A program made the translations under genes and the position numbers. A stretch of DNA of 41,422 bases. Source: CAYVVT01 sp964454335 (GTDB taxonomy: Bacteria > Fidelibacterota > UBA8477 > JABMPR01). The stretch's first letter is position 1, and each line of letters begins with the position of its first letter. Of this stretch, positions 32,166 through 39,993 are shown piece after piece. The notes under the pieces are model-generated. The model ran no database searches and had not been told where the DNA came from. It saw only the letters and a list, made by a program, of their open reading frames with translations. The stretch covers positions 1-41,422 of the forward strand of contig CAYVVT010000022.1 in assembly GCA_964454335.1 (NCBI GenBank), in the 5' to 3' direction.

Positions 32166-33484
32166 AATTCAGCTCCCTTCAGGTGGTCCAGACGGGCTTC
32201 GGTGTTCCAGAGCGCTACCCGGGCCTGTTCCAGCTGCAATTCGTACATGAGCAGGCTTTCCAGGGCATCCAGCAGTGAAAGCAGATCAGCATTTCCAGCA
32301 GTGTAAGCAGTCTCCAGCACCTGATAGCTTTCCCTGGCCTTGGGAAGCATCCTCTCCCGCACCAGATCGATCTGACGTACAGCATCATTGCGATCCCGCC
32401 AGGCATTCTCCCAAGCAGCATCCAGTTCATTCTCGAGGGCCACCTGAGCCGCCTCTGAGGCAGCCAGGGTTGATTGAGCAGCGCGATGTATCGACCGGTT
32501 CTTCTTCCGCCAGACGGGTAAACTGATGCCCAGGTTTACAGCGAAGGCATCCTGTCCACTGTACAAAGTGGGATTGACGATGTCGGATTCACCGATACTG
32601 ATCCAATCGAGACCCAGCATGAGATCCGGCAGTGTCTGGGCTCTGGCCTTACGCTCGTTCTGAAGACTGGATTGCACGATCGCTTGCTGTCCTTTCAGCC
32701 GCGGATTCATCCGATAATGGGTGTCTTCGCTCGGATCGGCTTCGATCTCAGACAACTGGAGATCAGCAGGTATCGGCACCTGTGAACCCAGCTCCAGATC
32801 GAGCAGAGCCCGAAGCCGAGCCTGGCTGTTTTCGATCCTGATCCCGGTCTGCAACAGCTGATCTTCCTGCCTCAGCAATTCCAGCTGGGTCTTCACCAGG
32901 TCGGGGTGACTGGCAGAAGCACTGCGATAGCGAGCCAGGAGGACATTTTCCCAATTGCGCAGCAGGAGCAGATTCTGTTCCTGTATGGCCCGGGTCCTGG
33001 AAAGCAGGAACAGTCTTCCCATTTCGATCTTGAGCTCTAAGGTCAGATCATTGGCCAGCGAGTATAAGTTTTCGCGTGCACTGGCAGCGAGGTGTGCCTG
33101 TGCAGCTGATGCTGTCCGTAATTCTGCCAACCAAGGCAGGTGTTGACTGACGCCCACACGAAATTCCTGGGGGCCCTGTGCGGTAATCACCGGGGATAGA
33201 AATATACCTGCTTTCAGTTGTGGATCGGGCAGTGCCGCAGCGGAAATGATCGTCTCTTCTGTCATCTTCCACTGATGATAGCTCGAGCGCAGTGAGGGAT
33301 TGTTGGTCAACAGGACCTTCTGGAAATCTTCGAATGTGGCCTGTTCAGGTAATGAGAGGGCTTCACCACGCTCCAAATGGGATATCCAGGGGGGTAGAGG
33401 ATCCTGATCTTCAGTTTTTGCCTGGATCCCTGTCAGCCCGGGGATGATCAGCAGGATGGGGATCCATATTTTTCGATAATGCAC
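32153..33484 (-). CDS. TolC-family outer-membrane efflux protein
   Basis: 443 aa. The start is GTG at 33484 with GGAGA seven bases upstream. Signal peptide about 1-22 (IWIPILLIIPGLTGIQA). Two similar halves of long helices, as in TolC/CusC: FQKVLLTNNPSLRSSYHQW, ALPDPQLKAGIFLSP and HLAASARENLYSLANDL, then YRMNPRLKGQQAIVQSSL, LPDLMLGLDWISIG, GISLPVWRKKNRSIHRAAQ and a final YELQLEQARVALWN. No lipobox is seen, unlike E. coli CusC. It forms the outer-membrane channel of the pump; its stop overlaps the adaptor start by 13 bases. Confidence 0.88.
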   Translation of the reverse strand: MHYRKIWIPILLIIPGLTGIQAKTEDQDPLPPWISHLERGEALSLPEQATFEDFQKVLLTNNPSLRSSYHQWKMTEETIISAAALPDPQLKAGIFLSPVITAQGPQEFRVGVSQHLPWLAELRTASAAQAHLAASARENLYSLANDLTLELKIEMGRLFLLSRTRAIQEQNLLLLRNWENVLLARYRSASASHPDLVKTQLELLRQEDQLLQTGIRIENSQARLRALLDLELGSQVPIPADLQLSEIEADPSEDTHYRMNPRLKGQQAIVQSSLQNERKARAQTLPDLMLGLDWISIGESDIVNPTLYSGQDAFAVNLGISLPVWRKKNRSIHRAAQSTLAASEAAQVALENELDAAWENAWRDRNDAVRQIDLVRERMLPKARESYQVLETAYTAGNADLLSLLDALESLLMYELQLEQARVALWNTEARLDHLKGAELWRP

Positions 33485-33561
33485 AATACATTCTCCATAA
33501 ACACATGGTAAGCAGCATAACCCTCAATGAGGGTTTCACTCGGATGGGTGTTCTGGAGAGT

Positions 33562-33918
33562 CTAGATCAGTAGAGGTCTGGGAAAGCTCGAAGGGGGATC
33601 GGCATTTTCCTGGACAGGATCCTGCTGGTAGGAATTCCCAGCTGCTGGAACCAGGTATTCAACAGTGGCCTGTTCGAGGGTGGTTGCAGGAGAATTAACC
33701 TCAACCTTGTTCAATGGTGCAGCCGGTATGGGGAGTACCGGTAGTGTTTCACTTTCTCTGAGATCCATATTGCAGGACATGCCCTGCAGCTCGGTACAGG
33801 TACACGCTTCCATGCAACAGCATTCGGTGGTTTCTCCTGCAGGGAACAGTGGAACTGCCATGCTGGTAAGCATGAAGAGCAGTGAAAACATGGTTGTTGT
33901 CTGCTTCATCCGGTGCAT
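33562..33918 (-). CDS. Cysteine-rich exported protein at the head of the metal operon
   Basis: 118 aa if started at 33918; in-frame ATGs at 33909 and 33891 are alternatives. A signal peptide is visible (TMFSLLFMLTSMAVPLFPAG). Right after cleavage comes a dense cysteine patch, TECCCMEACTCTELQGMSCNM, with seven cysteines and two methionines within about 20 residues, followed by a Pro-rich low-complexity tail. This suggests a periplasmic metal-binding or sensing peptide. It precedes the TolC-family gene by 77 bases and looks like the first gene of the operon. No family recognised. Its promoter lies so near that the start codon is in doubt. Confidence 0.65.
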   Translation of the reverse strand: MHRMKQTTTMFSLLFMLTSMAVPLFPAGETTECCCMEACTCTELQGMSCNMDLRESETLPVLPIPAAPLNKVEVNSPATTLEQATVEYLVPAAGNSYQQDPVQENADPPSSFPRPLLI

Positions 33919-33923
33919 ATGTC

Positions 33924-33953
33924 ATTATACGTCTTGCGACCAGAAGGTTCCAA
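33924..33953 (-). promoter_or_regulatory. Sigma70-like promoter of metal-efflux operon
   Basis: On the minus strand: -35 TTGGAA (33953-33948), 18-base spacer, perfect -10 TATAAT (33929-33924). The predicted start of transcription would be near 33916, at the first ATG of the cysteine-rich gene. So either translation begins at a later ATG (33909 or 33891) or the mRNA is leaderless. Long spacers of 18-20 bases are also common at MerR-type metal promoters, but no clear dyad is visible here. Confidence 0.45.
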
Positions 33954-34038
33954 ATTGTTTTTCATCAGTAACTTTTGTGTGTTGAAACGGTGAATAGTGG
34001 CAAGTATCAATGTGCCATGGTTCGGAGGTGGGCTTTGC

Positions 34039-37023
34039 TTACTCCACCAGCCAATCATAGACATTGGAACCAGCTGCACTGCCGCCACCACCCCACCATT
34101 CTGCCTGATCTGTGCGGATATCACGAAAATCACCGAGACCGGCCCCGCCATGATCGTCCTGCAATCCCACTGCCACCTGGAAGCGGGCATTCTTCAGATC
34201 ACGATCAAACAGTTCTTTTGGCAGTGAGAACTCTACGCTGGCTGTCTCTACATGGCCAATGGCGTCACTTGAGGCTTCCGGTAGAAACTCTGCTACCGGT
34301 CCTGAACCATCCAGCACCAGGATAGCCCCTGAGACATGGATCGTGTAATCTGCTGCAAACCGGCCCTGCCAGCGAGCATGGGCATTGCGGCCGATATCCC
34401 GATCACCTTTGCGCTCAGGGATATCGATACCGATGGCGGCATAGGTGAGCTGATAGCCATATTCAGGGTGCCAGCCAGGATCCACCAGATCCTCAAAGGT
34501 CAGTGTAAATCTGTAGCTCTGCTCGTTCTGCAGGATCTCCATCTTGCGGATATCTGCGATACCGGCTGCAAATTGAGGATTCGTGGGATAGCTGAATCCT
34601 CCACTCAGTCCAGCGTCGTCCCCGGCCTCATCCTCCATGAGCCAAAAGATAGCGCCACCGGGACCGTGGACCTCATCCGAGTGCAGCAGCCTGTGGTCCG
34701 GTCCCTTCAGTGCCGGGATGTCCCGGTCCAATTCGAGAGTTGCCGGAGAAATCGAGTTCATCACGATTTCTGGTGACAGTTGGTTCATCACCGCATCCTC
34801 GATATGACCCGGCAGGGTCCACTGATGCATGAACTTCTCATAGCGGATCACGATCTCGCGGTCAGCCCATGTAAACCACAGCCTGTCGATCTGCTCACCG
34901 CCATCCATACTCAATGATAAGCGAACGGCGCTTTCGTGCGCCCGCCGCAAGGTGATTTCGAATGCAGTTTCCAAGTCCTCATATTCCACAAACCAGGTAT
35001 CCTCTCCTATAGGAACTGAGAATGATGCGTTCTTCAGGTCCTTCAGCAAGCGAGGATGGATATCCACGATGGGTGTTTCAGCCGTGAGATTGGGATGGAT
35101 CCCCAGGATATCCTGATAGAATACCCGTAGATATTCTGCCAGACTCCAGGCCTGGGAGAAAGTACCTGACAGGTCGACGAGTTCATTGTCACCCCGCGGC
35201 CAGGCATCTTTCACCTCCGCCAGGGTTCCCAGCGCTCCTCGCTGCAGCAGTTCGTGTGTAAGATCTTCAAATAATGTTTCGGCAAGTTCATACTGTCTGA
35301 AGTCGATGGCATGGGTCATCACAGGTCCAGCGTTCCAGTTCCAGATGATGCCGTTGTGATAAGCGGCATCCTTCACATAGCGGCTGGGTTGCTGATGGTA
35401 GGGATGGAAGTTGGGATCATCCTGGGCCAGCGAGAGCACCCCCTGAGCCGTAATTAGTCGTGGGGCAAGATATTCGAAAGTCTCCCACTTCACGGTTGGT
35501 CCCAGCACAGGTGGGATCAAAAGGACATTAGGACGCTCCTGCGTATCCTGGCTACCATCTGCGTTCAGATGATCTACCATGACCCTGGTTCCCGGTTTGA
35601 AATATTCACCGAGGCTGTTCTGGAGCAATTCCAGCGCTTCCGCACACCTTGTATAGAGAATTTGATCCTCGAAACGCTCGGCAAGACGCATGGTGATGTT
35701 CAACTGGTCCCGCCACAGGAACTGGATATCGATGGCCCTGTCCCCGCGGGGAGACCAGGGCCCTGCGGGTCCCTTGGCGTCCATCCAGGTATCAGCATCA
35801 TCGTGGATCAAGAATCCATATTCATCCGTCCAGTTCTCCAGGGCTCCCAGTGTAGCCAATTTGACGGCGGGCCAGATGCCTGCCAGGAAATCGCCATCTC
35901 CAGAATAACGGTAGAATCCCCACACAGAGCGAACGAACCAGGGAGTACCGTCAGTGGTATTATAGATGATGTCTGTTGGCTGGGCGCGATTTGGTACCCT
36001 GCCGTAGGTGGGGCTCTGGGGATCCTTATCCTGGTAAGTGGCAAAATCCTGCAGGATCTGCCTGGCCAATTCCCAGTCGCCTGCCAGCAGGATGGCCCCG
36101 GGATAGCTGATGAAGAGATCGCGGCCCCAGTAATCGTCGAACCATGGCAATCCGGCGTAGATCCCCTTGCCCATCTGGTCCATGACCAGGGCATCAAGGG
36201 AGGCATGCGCCCAGGAAACAGCCATGTCCAGATCAGGGATATTGCTGGAAAATGAGCTGCTCTCCAGCCTGTCCTTGAGACGCTGCTGTCTGCTGCTGCG
36301 TGCCGCTTCCAGCCAGGTGGGTTGCAGCTCCAGCGCTTCATCCTCCGCGCTGAGAGATACACGCACCACCAGACGGTGGGACGCATTATAATCCGCCCGG
36401 GGCGTGAGAAATGCCGAGTACAGGGCTTTCCCGGGAGTCTCAGCCGGTAACCATTGCATGGGTTGTGAGAACCAGATCCGCATGTAGGGATAGCTGGCAT
36501 CCAGGTCCATGAAGGAGTGGATCTGGATCTTCAGTTCGTGTTCTGACTCGGTAATTGTGAAATCTTCTGTCCGTCCCCCACCCTGGATCGCTGGTTGAAC
36601 AGTCCAGTGTGTTGCTGCGTCAGCCTCAAGCTGCAGTAGTAGCGAACGCTCATGGTCCACCAGCGTCCATATCTCCCGGATCCCCAGATCGGAATATTCC
36701 CTGACGAGCCTGGAAGGATCCACCCGGACCTCAGCCTTCTCCCTGGGCAACAGGTCACCATTTGCATAGATGAAGAGATCCTCGAAGTACGATCGCTTGG
36801 ATGCCGTGAGTCCATGCCAGGGCGAGTTGTGGTATCCGCCGGCCCGGGTCACCCAGAAGGCATCACCTTTGTCAGTGTAGGCGATCTCCCGATCACTGCC
36901 GGGATCCGGACGAAACTCGGGTAAACCAACGGTCAGGTCTGAATCACTTGAGCAGGTCCAGACCAGCAGGGCAAATAGAAAACCCGCCAAACGACGGGTT
37001 TTCTGATAAAGAGGTCGATGCAT
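34039..37023 (-). CDS. GH133-like amylo-1,6-glucosidase lipoprotein with C-terminal glucodextranase-like module
   Basis: 994 aa from ATG 37023 (AGGA seven bases upstream; ATG 37029 is possible). Lipobox LLVWTC near residue 24. An N-terminal beta domain covers about 40-260. The catalytic (alpha/alpha)6 part starts near 270 and carries the debranching-enzyme phrase GLPWFDDYWGRDLFISYPG, then IYNTTDGTPWFVRSVW, TWMDAKGPAGPWSPRGDRAI and YHNGIIWNWNAGPV. The family removes alpha-1,6-linked glucose at glycogen or starch branch points. Residues about 800-994 form a module like the C-terminal domain of glucodextranase (EDEAGDDAGLSGGFSYPTN, AIGIDIPERKG), probably for glucan or surface binding. It follows the GH13 amylase with three bases between. 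Export as a lipoprotein implies extracellular or periplasmic debranching. Confidence 0.82.
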   Translation of the reverse strand: MHRPLYQKTRRLAGFLFALLVWTCSSDSDLTVGLPEFRPDPGSDREIAYTDKGDAFWVTRAGGYHNSPWHGLTASKRSYFEDLFIYANGDLLPREKAEVRVDPSRLVREYSDLGIREIWTLVDHERSLLLQLEADAATHWTVQPAIQGGGRTEDFTITESEHELKIQIHSFMDLDASYPYMRIWFSQPMQWLPAETPGKALYSAFLTPRADYNASHRLVVRVSLSAEDEALELQPTWLEAARSSRQQRLKDRLESSSFSSNIPDLDMAVSWAHASLDALVMDQMGKGIYAGLPWFDDYWGRDLFISYPGAILLAGDWELARQILQDFATYQDKDPQSPTYGRVPNRAQPTDIIYNTTDGTPWFVRSVWGFYRYSGDGDFLAGIWPAVKLATLGALENWTDEYGFLIHDDADTWMDAKGPAGPWSPRGDRAIDIQFLWRDQLNITMRLAERFEDQILYTRCAEALELLQNSLGEYFKPGTRVMVDHLNADGSQDTQERPNVLLIPPVLGPTVKWETFEYLAPRLITAQGVLSLAQDDPNFHPYHQQPSRYVKDAAYHNGIIWNWNAGPVMTHAIDFRQYELAETLFEDLTHELLQRGALGTLAEVKDAWPRGDNELVDLSGTFSQAWSLAEYLRVFYQDILGIHPNLTAETPIVDIHPRLLKDLKNASFSVPIGEDTWFVEYEDLETAFEITLRRAHESAVRLSLSMDGGEQIDRLWFTWADREIVIRYEKFMHQWTLPGHIEDAVMNQLSPEIVMNSISPATLELDRDIPALKGPDHRLLHSDEVHGPGGAIFWLMEDEAGDDAGLSGGFSYPTNPQFAAGIADIRKMEILQNEQSYRFTLTFEDLVDPGWHPEYGYQLTYAAIGIDIPERKGDRDIGRNAHARWQGRFAADYTIHVSGAILVLDGSGPVAEFLPEASSDAIGHVETASVEFSLPKELFDRDLKNARFQVAVGLQDDHGGAGLGDFRDIRTDQAEWWGGGGSAAGSNVYDWLVE

Positions 37024-37032
37024 TGCCATTTC

Positions 37033-39993
37033 CTATTTCATCAACAGAAGTTTCTGCACGCCGTGGTATTCCTCGGCCTGAATGGAGACCAGGTAGACCC
37101 CGGCAGCGGCCGGTCGTCCACCCTGATCCACCGCGTCCCAGATGAAGCGGTAGTTGCCGGGTTCCAGGTCGGTATGGCTCTGGACCAATACTTCCCGGCC
37201 CTGCAGGTCAAAGACCTGGATGTGCACTGCGGAACGTCTGGGAAGATCGTAATTGATCTGGGTCCGTGGATTAAAGGGATTCGGATATGCCGGATAGATC
37301 CTGAATTCATGTGGAATGGCAATATCGTCTTCCAGCCCCAGCCAGAGGCGCTCGGAGGCGAATATCCTGGCCGAGCTGCCCGGGATCACATAGTCGCCGT
37401 ACCAGTTTGATTCGATGTTCAGCGTATCATCTTCGATGAACTCGTACCAGGTCCCGGCCCAGGGGAATTCAACATCGTGGGTCAAGGCATTCGAGTTGAA
37501 GTTCGCAACCACGACGATGGCCGGGGATCCGTCCAGGGTACGGTGATAGACGATGAGCTTCTGACTGCTGTTTTTGTAAACCGTATTGTAGTTATTGGAG
37601 GACAGCGCCGGGTAGTTACTGCGGAGCCAGGCAAGTTTGCGGTAGAGCTGGAAGATCGCCTGCTTGTCCGGATCATCCAGATAGTGCCAGAGGAGCGGAT
37701 TATGGTCAAGCGTCCGTTCCGTATCCATACCGATCTCGGCACCCATGTAGAGCATGGGGATGCCGGCGCTGGTAAACAGCACAGCCGGTCCCAGCTTAGC
37801 TTTCTGCAGGGCCTCCTCATAGCTGAGACCGTTGGTCTGAGCTTCGAAGATCACCCTTTGCTCATCGTGACTCTCCAGATAGTTCACACAGGCCTCGAGA
37901 TCAGCGAAGCCTTCCTCTGCAAAATAGATCCCATCTTCAGTCTTGTTCATATCACCAAACGCAGATCCCTCAAAGGGACCTTCCCGGAGATTGGCTTTCA
38001 TCTGATCGTGGAATGAATCGTGCCAGTGTGAACGGATCCTGGTCCAGCTGATGAGGCTCTGTATGTCGTTATCGAAATGCTCTGCGATCTGGTATACGTC
38101 GTTATCCTCCAGCCAGGCCTGGTAGGAAAAATAACTGACACCAAAATCACTCAGGCCGCTCCAGCCGATACCTGGTGTGTGATCGTAGCGGTAACCATCA
38201 ATGTGGTACTCGCTGATCCAATGACGTACCGTCTTGGAAACCAGTTGCCGGGTCCCTACCCTGGCATGATCGAAATCCGGGAAACCCCAGGCATTGGATT
38301 CCGGGTGGATGTAGGGGGAATTCTCATAATCGTTGCCGTACAACCAATTATATGGTGCTGTACCGTCGCAGTGATTGAAAACCAGGTCAATCAGTACAGC
38401 CATACCTCTGGCGTGGGCCTGGTCGACGAAATTTTTCATATCCTCGGGGGTGCCATAAGATGATTCTACGGCCATGAAAAAGGCGGGATTATATCCCCAT
38501 GAACTCTCATAGGGAAATTCAGTTGGTGGCAGGAACTCGATGGCGTTCACCCCCAGGTCATGGAGGTAGTCCAGCCTTTCTGTCGCCGCGTTGATGGTGC
38601 CTTCCTCGGTGAAATCCCGTAGCAGGAGTTCGTAGATCATCAACTCGTTCATGGGAGGACGCTGAAAATCCGCATCTGTCCAGGGGTATTCCTCCCCTCC
38701 GATCTCCACCACCGCGGTCTGAAGCCAGGGTTGCCAGGTTTCATTACCGTATTCATCGGTCCAATCCACGTCTGTTGCCAACGGGTCACCATAGGGGGCC
38801 AGAGTATGGTCTATTCTGTAATTGTAGTGGTATGTTCCCGGCTCAAGTGAGATGTTGAGCCACCAGATCCCCTGGGTGGAATCGTAGTTCATCACCTCCA
38901 CATCCCAGTCATAGAAATCACCCGCGAGAGCCACGAAGCGCTTGCCTGGTGCCAGGAGTGAGAAGCTTACCGTGCCGTCCAGCTGGTCATGCACACCCAT
39001 ATTGTAATAGGGTGGGAACGGTTCGTACAGGAGTTCAGGGATCTTCCACACCGAAACAAAATCGAACATCACCCTCCCATTCTCATGCCGCGAATAGGCC
39101 ACGAGCTCGTGTATCCCGAACTCAAGATCGTCCGTATTCATTGTGAATTCGAAGTCAGCTTCCGTGCTGATGAACTGGGTTTCACCGTCCAGTCGGATCT
39201 CGTTGTATACTGAATTCTCAGCATGTACCTGGACCAGTTGATCATTCTCAAGGATGGCATCCGCTGCCGGATTCAGGATCTCGATGGACGGATCATCCGG
39301 CCCGGGTGTGAAATCGATGGGAATATGATAATCCTGGTGGTCGTTATTATCCCAGACCCCATCATCGAAATGAAAGACAAAATCCACAGTGTGGACCGCC
39401 TGGCTCAGGTCATTGAAAGGACCAATATCGATCCAGTACACACCATTGCTGTCAGGACCGTTCATGGGAGAATCCACGGACAAGCCTTCTTCTCCTATCA
39501 GGGTACCTTCCGGCCAGTAATCGTCGATGGGTGCCGACCAGTCGTTCACCCCCCACCACAACCAGGCCTGGGACGTATACTGTTGACTGATACGAATGGT
39601 ATCATTGGGCCCGGGAAAGGGCGGTGACCAGAGGTCAGGTATACCCACGGAAATGTGATAATCGATGCCCGCACCCCCATTGTTGTCCCAGTTGCCGTTG
39701 TTATCAAAGAACACAAAATCGATGATCGTCACGTTGTCGCCAACTGGATAAACATGGCTCCAGGTGCTGTCACCTTCAGCGGTCATTACGAAATCCTGGA
39801 CCTCCTGCCAGCCATTCACGCCGATATGCAGATTGACGGGATTGGCAGCATCGGGCAGGCTTCCATGAACTGTGTTGTAGAAGATGGTGACCTCACCCCC
39901 CTGGACTGGTTGCTCCGGTTCCCACCAGACAGCGTCCTGGGCATTTAGCGACAGGGCTGCGAGGAGGGATATTGTTAAGATCAATAACCTCAT
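37033..39993 (-). CDS. Exported GH13 alpha-amylase with T9SS sorting domain
   Basis: 986 aa. Signal peptide 1-18. Two related beta domains follow at about 20-115 and 120-225 (VTIFYNTVHGS, VNLHIGVNGW; RISQQYTSQAWLWWGVNDW), of the CBM25/26 starch-binding type. A CBM48-like domain near 325-415 has VSFSLLAPGKRFVALAGDFYDW. The GH13 catalytic barrel has region I VLIDLVFNHCDG (about 534), region II DGYRYDH (about 600, nucleophile Asp), acid Glu in IAEHFDN (about 636) and region IV NYLESHDEQR (about 708). Residues 900-986 are a T9SS type A sorting domain (YPAYPNPFNPRTQINY, FDLQGREV, final KLLLMK). It hydrolyses or transfers alpha-1,4-glucan outside the cell. Its start overlaps the upstream gene stop by four bases (ATGA), so coupled translation is likely. 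Confidence 0.92.
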   Translation of the reverse strand: MRLLILTISLLAALSLNAQDAVWWEPEQPVQGGEVTIFYNTVHGSLPDAANPVNLHIGVNGWQEVQDFVMTAEGDSTWSHVYPVGDNVTIIDFVFFDNNGNWDNNGGAGIDYHISVGIPDLWSPPFPGPNDTIRISQQYTSQAWLWWGVNDWSAPIDDYWPEGTLIGEEGLSVDSPMNGPDSNGVYWIDIGPFNDLSQAVHTVDFVFHFDDGVWDNNDHQDYHIPIDFTPGPDDPSIEILNPAADAILENDQLVQVHAENSVYNEIRLDGETQFISTEADFEFTMNTDDLEFGIHELVAYSRHENGRVMFDFVSVWKIPELLYEPFPPYYNMGVHDQLDGTVSFSLLAPGKRFVALAGDFYDWDVEVMNYDSTQGIWWLNISLEPGTYHYNYRIDHTLAPYGDPLATDVDWTDEYGNETWQPWLQTAVVEIGGEEYPWTDADFQRPPMNELMIYELLLRDFTEEGTINAATERLDYLHDLGVNAIEFLPPTEFPYESSWGYNPAFFMAVESSYGTPEDMKNFVDQAHARGMAVLIDLVFNHCDGTAPYNWLYGNDYENSPYIHPESNAWGFPDFDHARVGTRQLVSKTVRHWISEYHIDGYRYDHTPGIGWSGLSDFGVSYFSYQAWLEDNDVYQIAEHFDNDIQSLISWTRIRSHWHDSFHDQMKANLREGPFEGSAFGDMNKTEDGIYFAEEGFADLEACVNYLESHDEQRVIFEAQTNGLSYEEALQKAKLGPAVLFTSAGIPMLYMGAEIGMDTERTLDHNPLLWHYLDDPDKQAIFQLYRKLAWLRSNYPALSSNNYNTVYKNSSQKLIVYHRTLDGSPAIVVVANFNSNALTHDVEFPWAGTWYEFIEDDTLNIESNWYGDYVIPGSSARIFASERLWLGLEDDIAIPHEFRIYPAYPNPFNPRTQINYDLPRRSAVHIQVFDLQGREVLVQSHTDLEPGNYRFIWDAVDQGGRPAAAGVYLVSIQAEEYHGVQKLLLMK

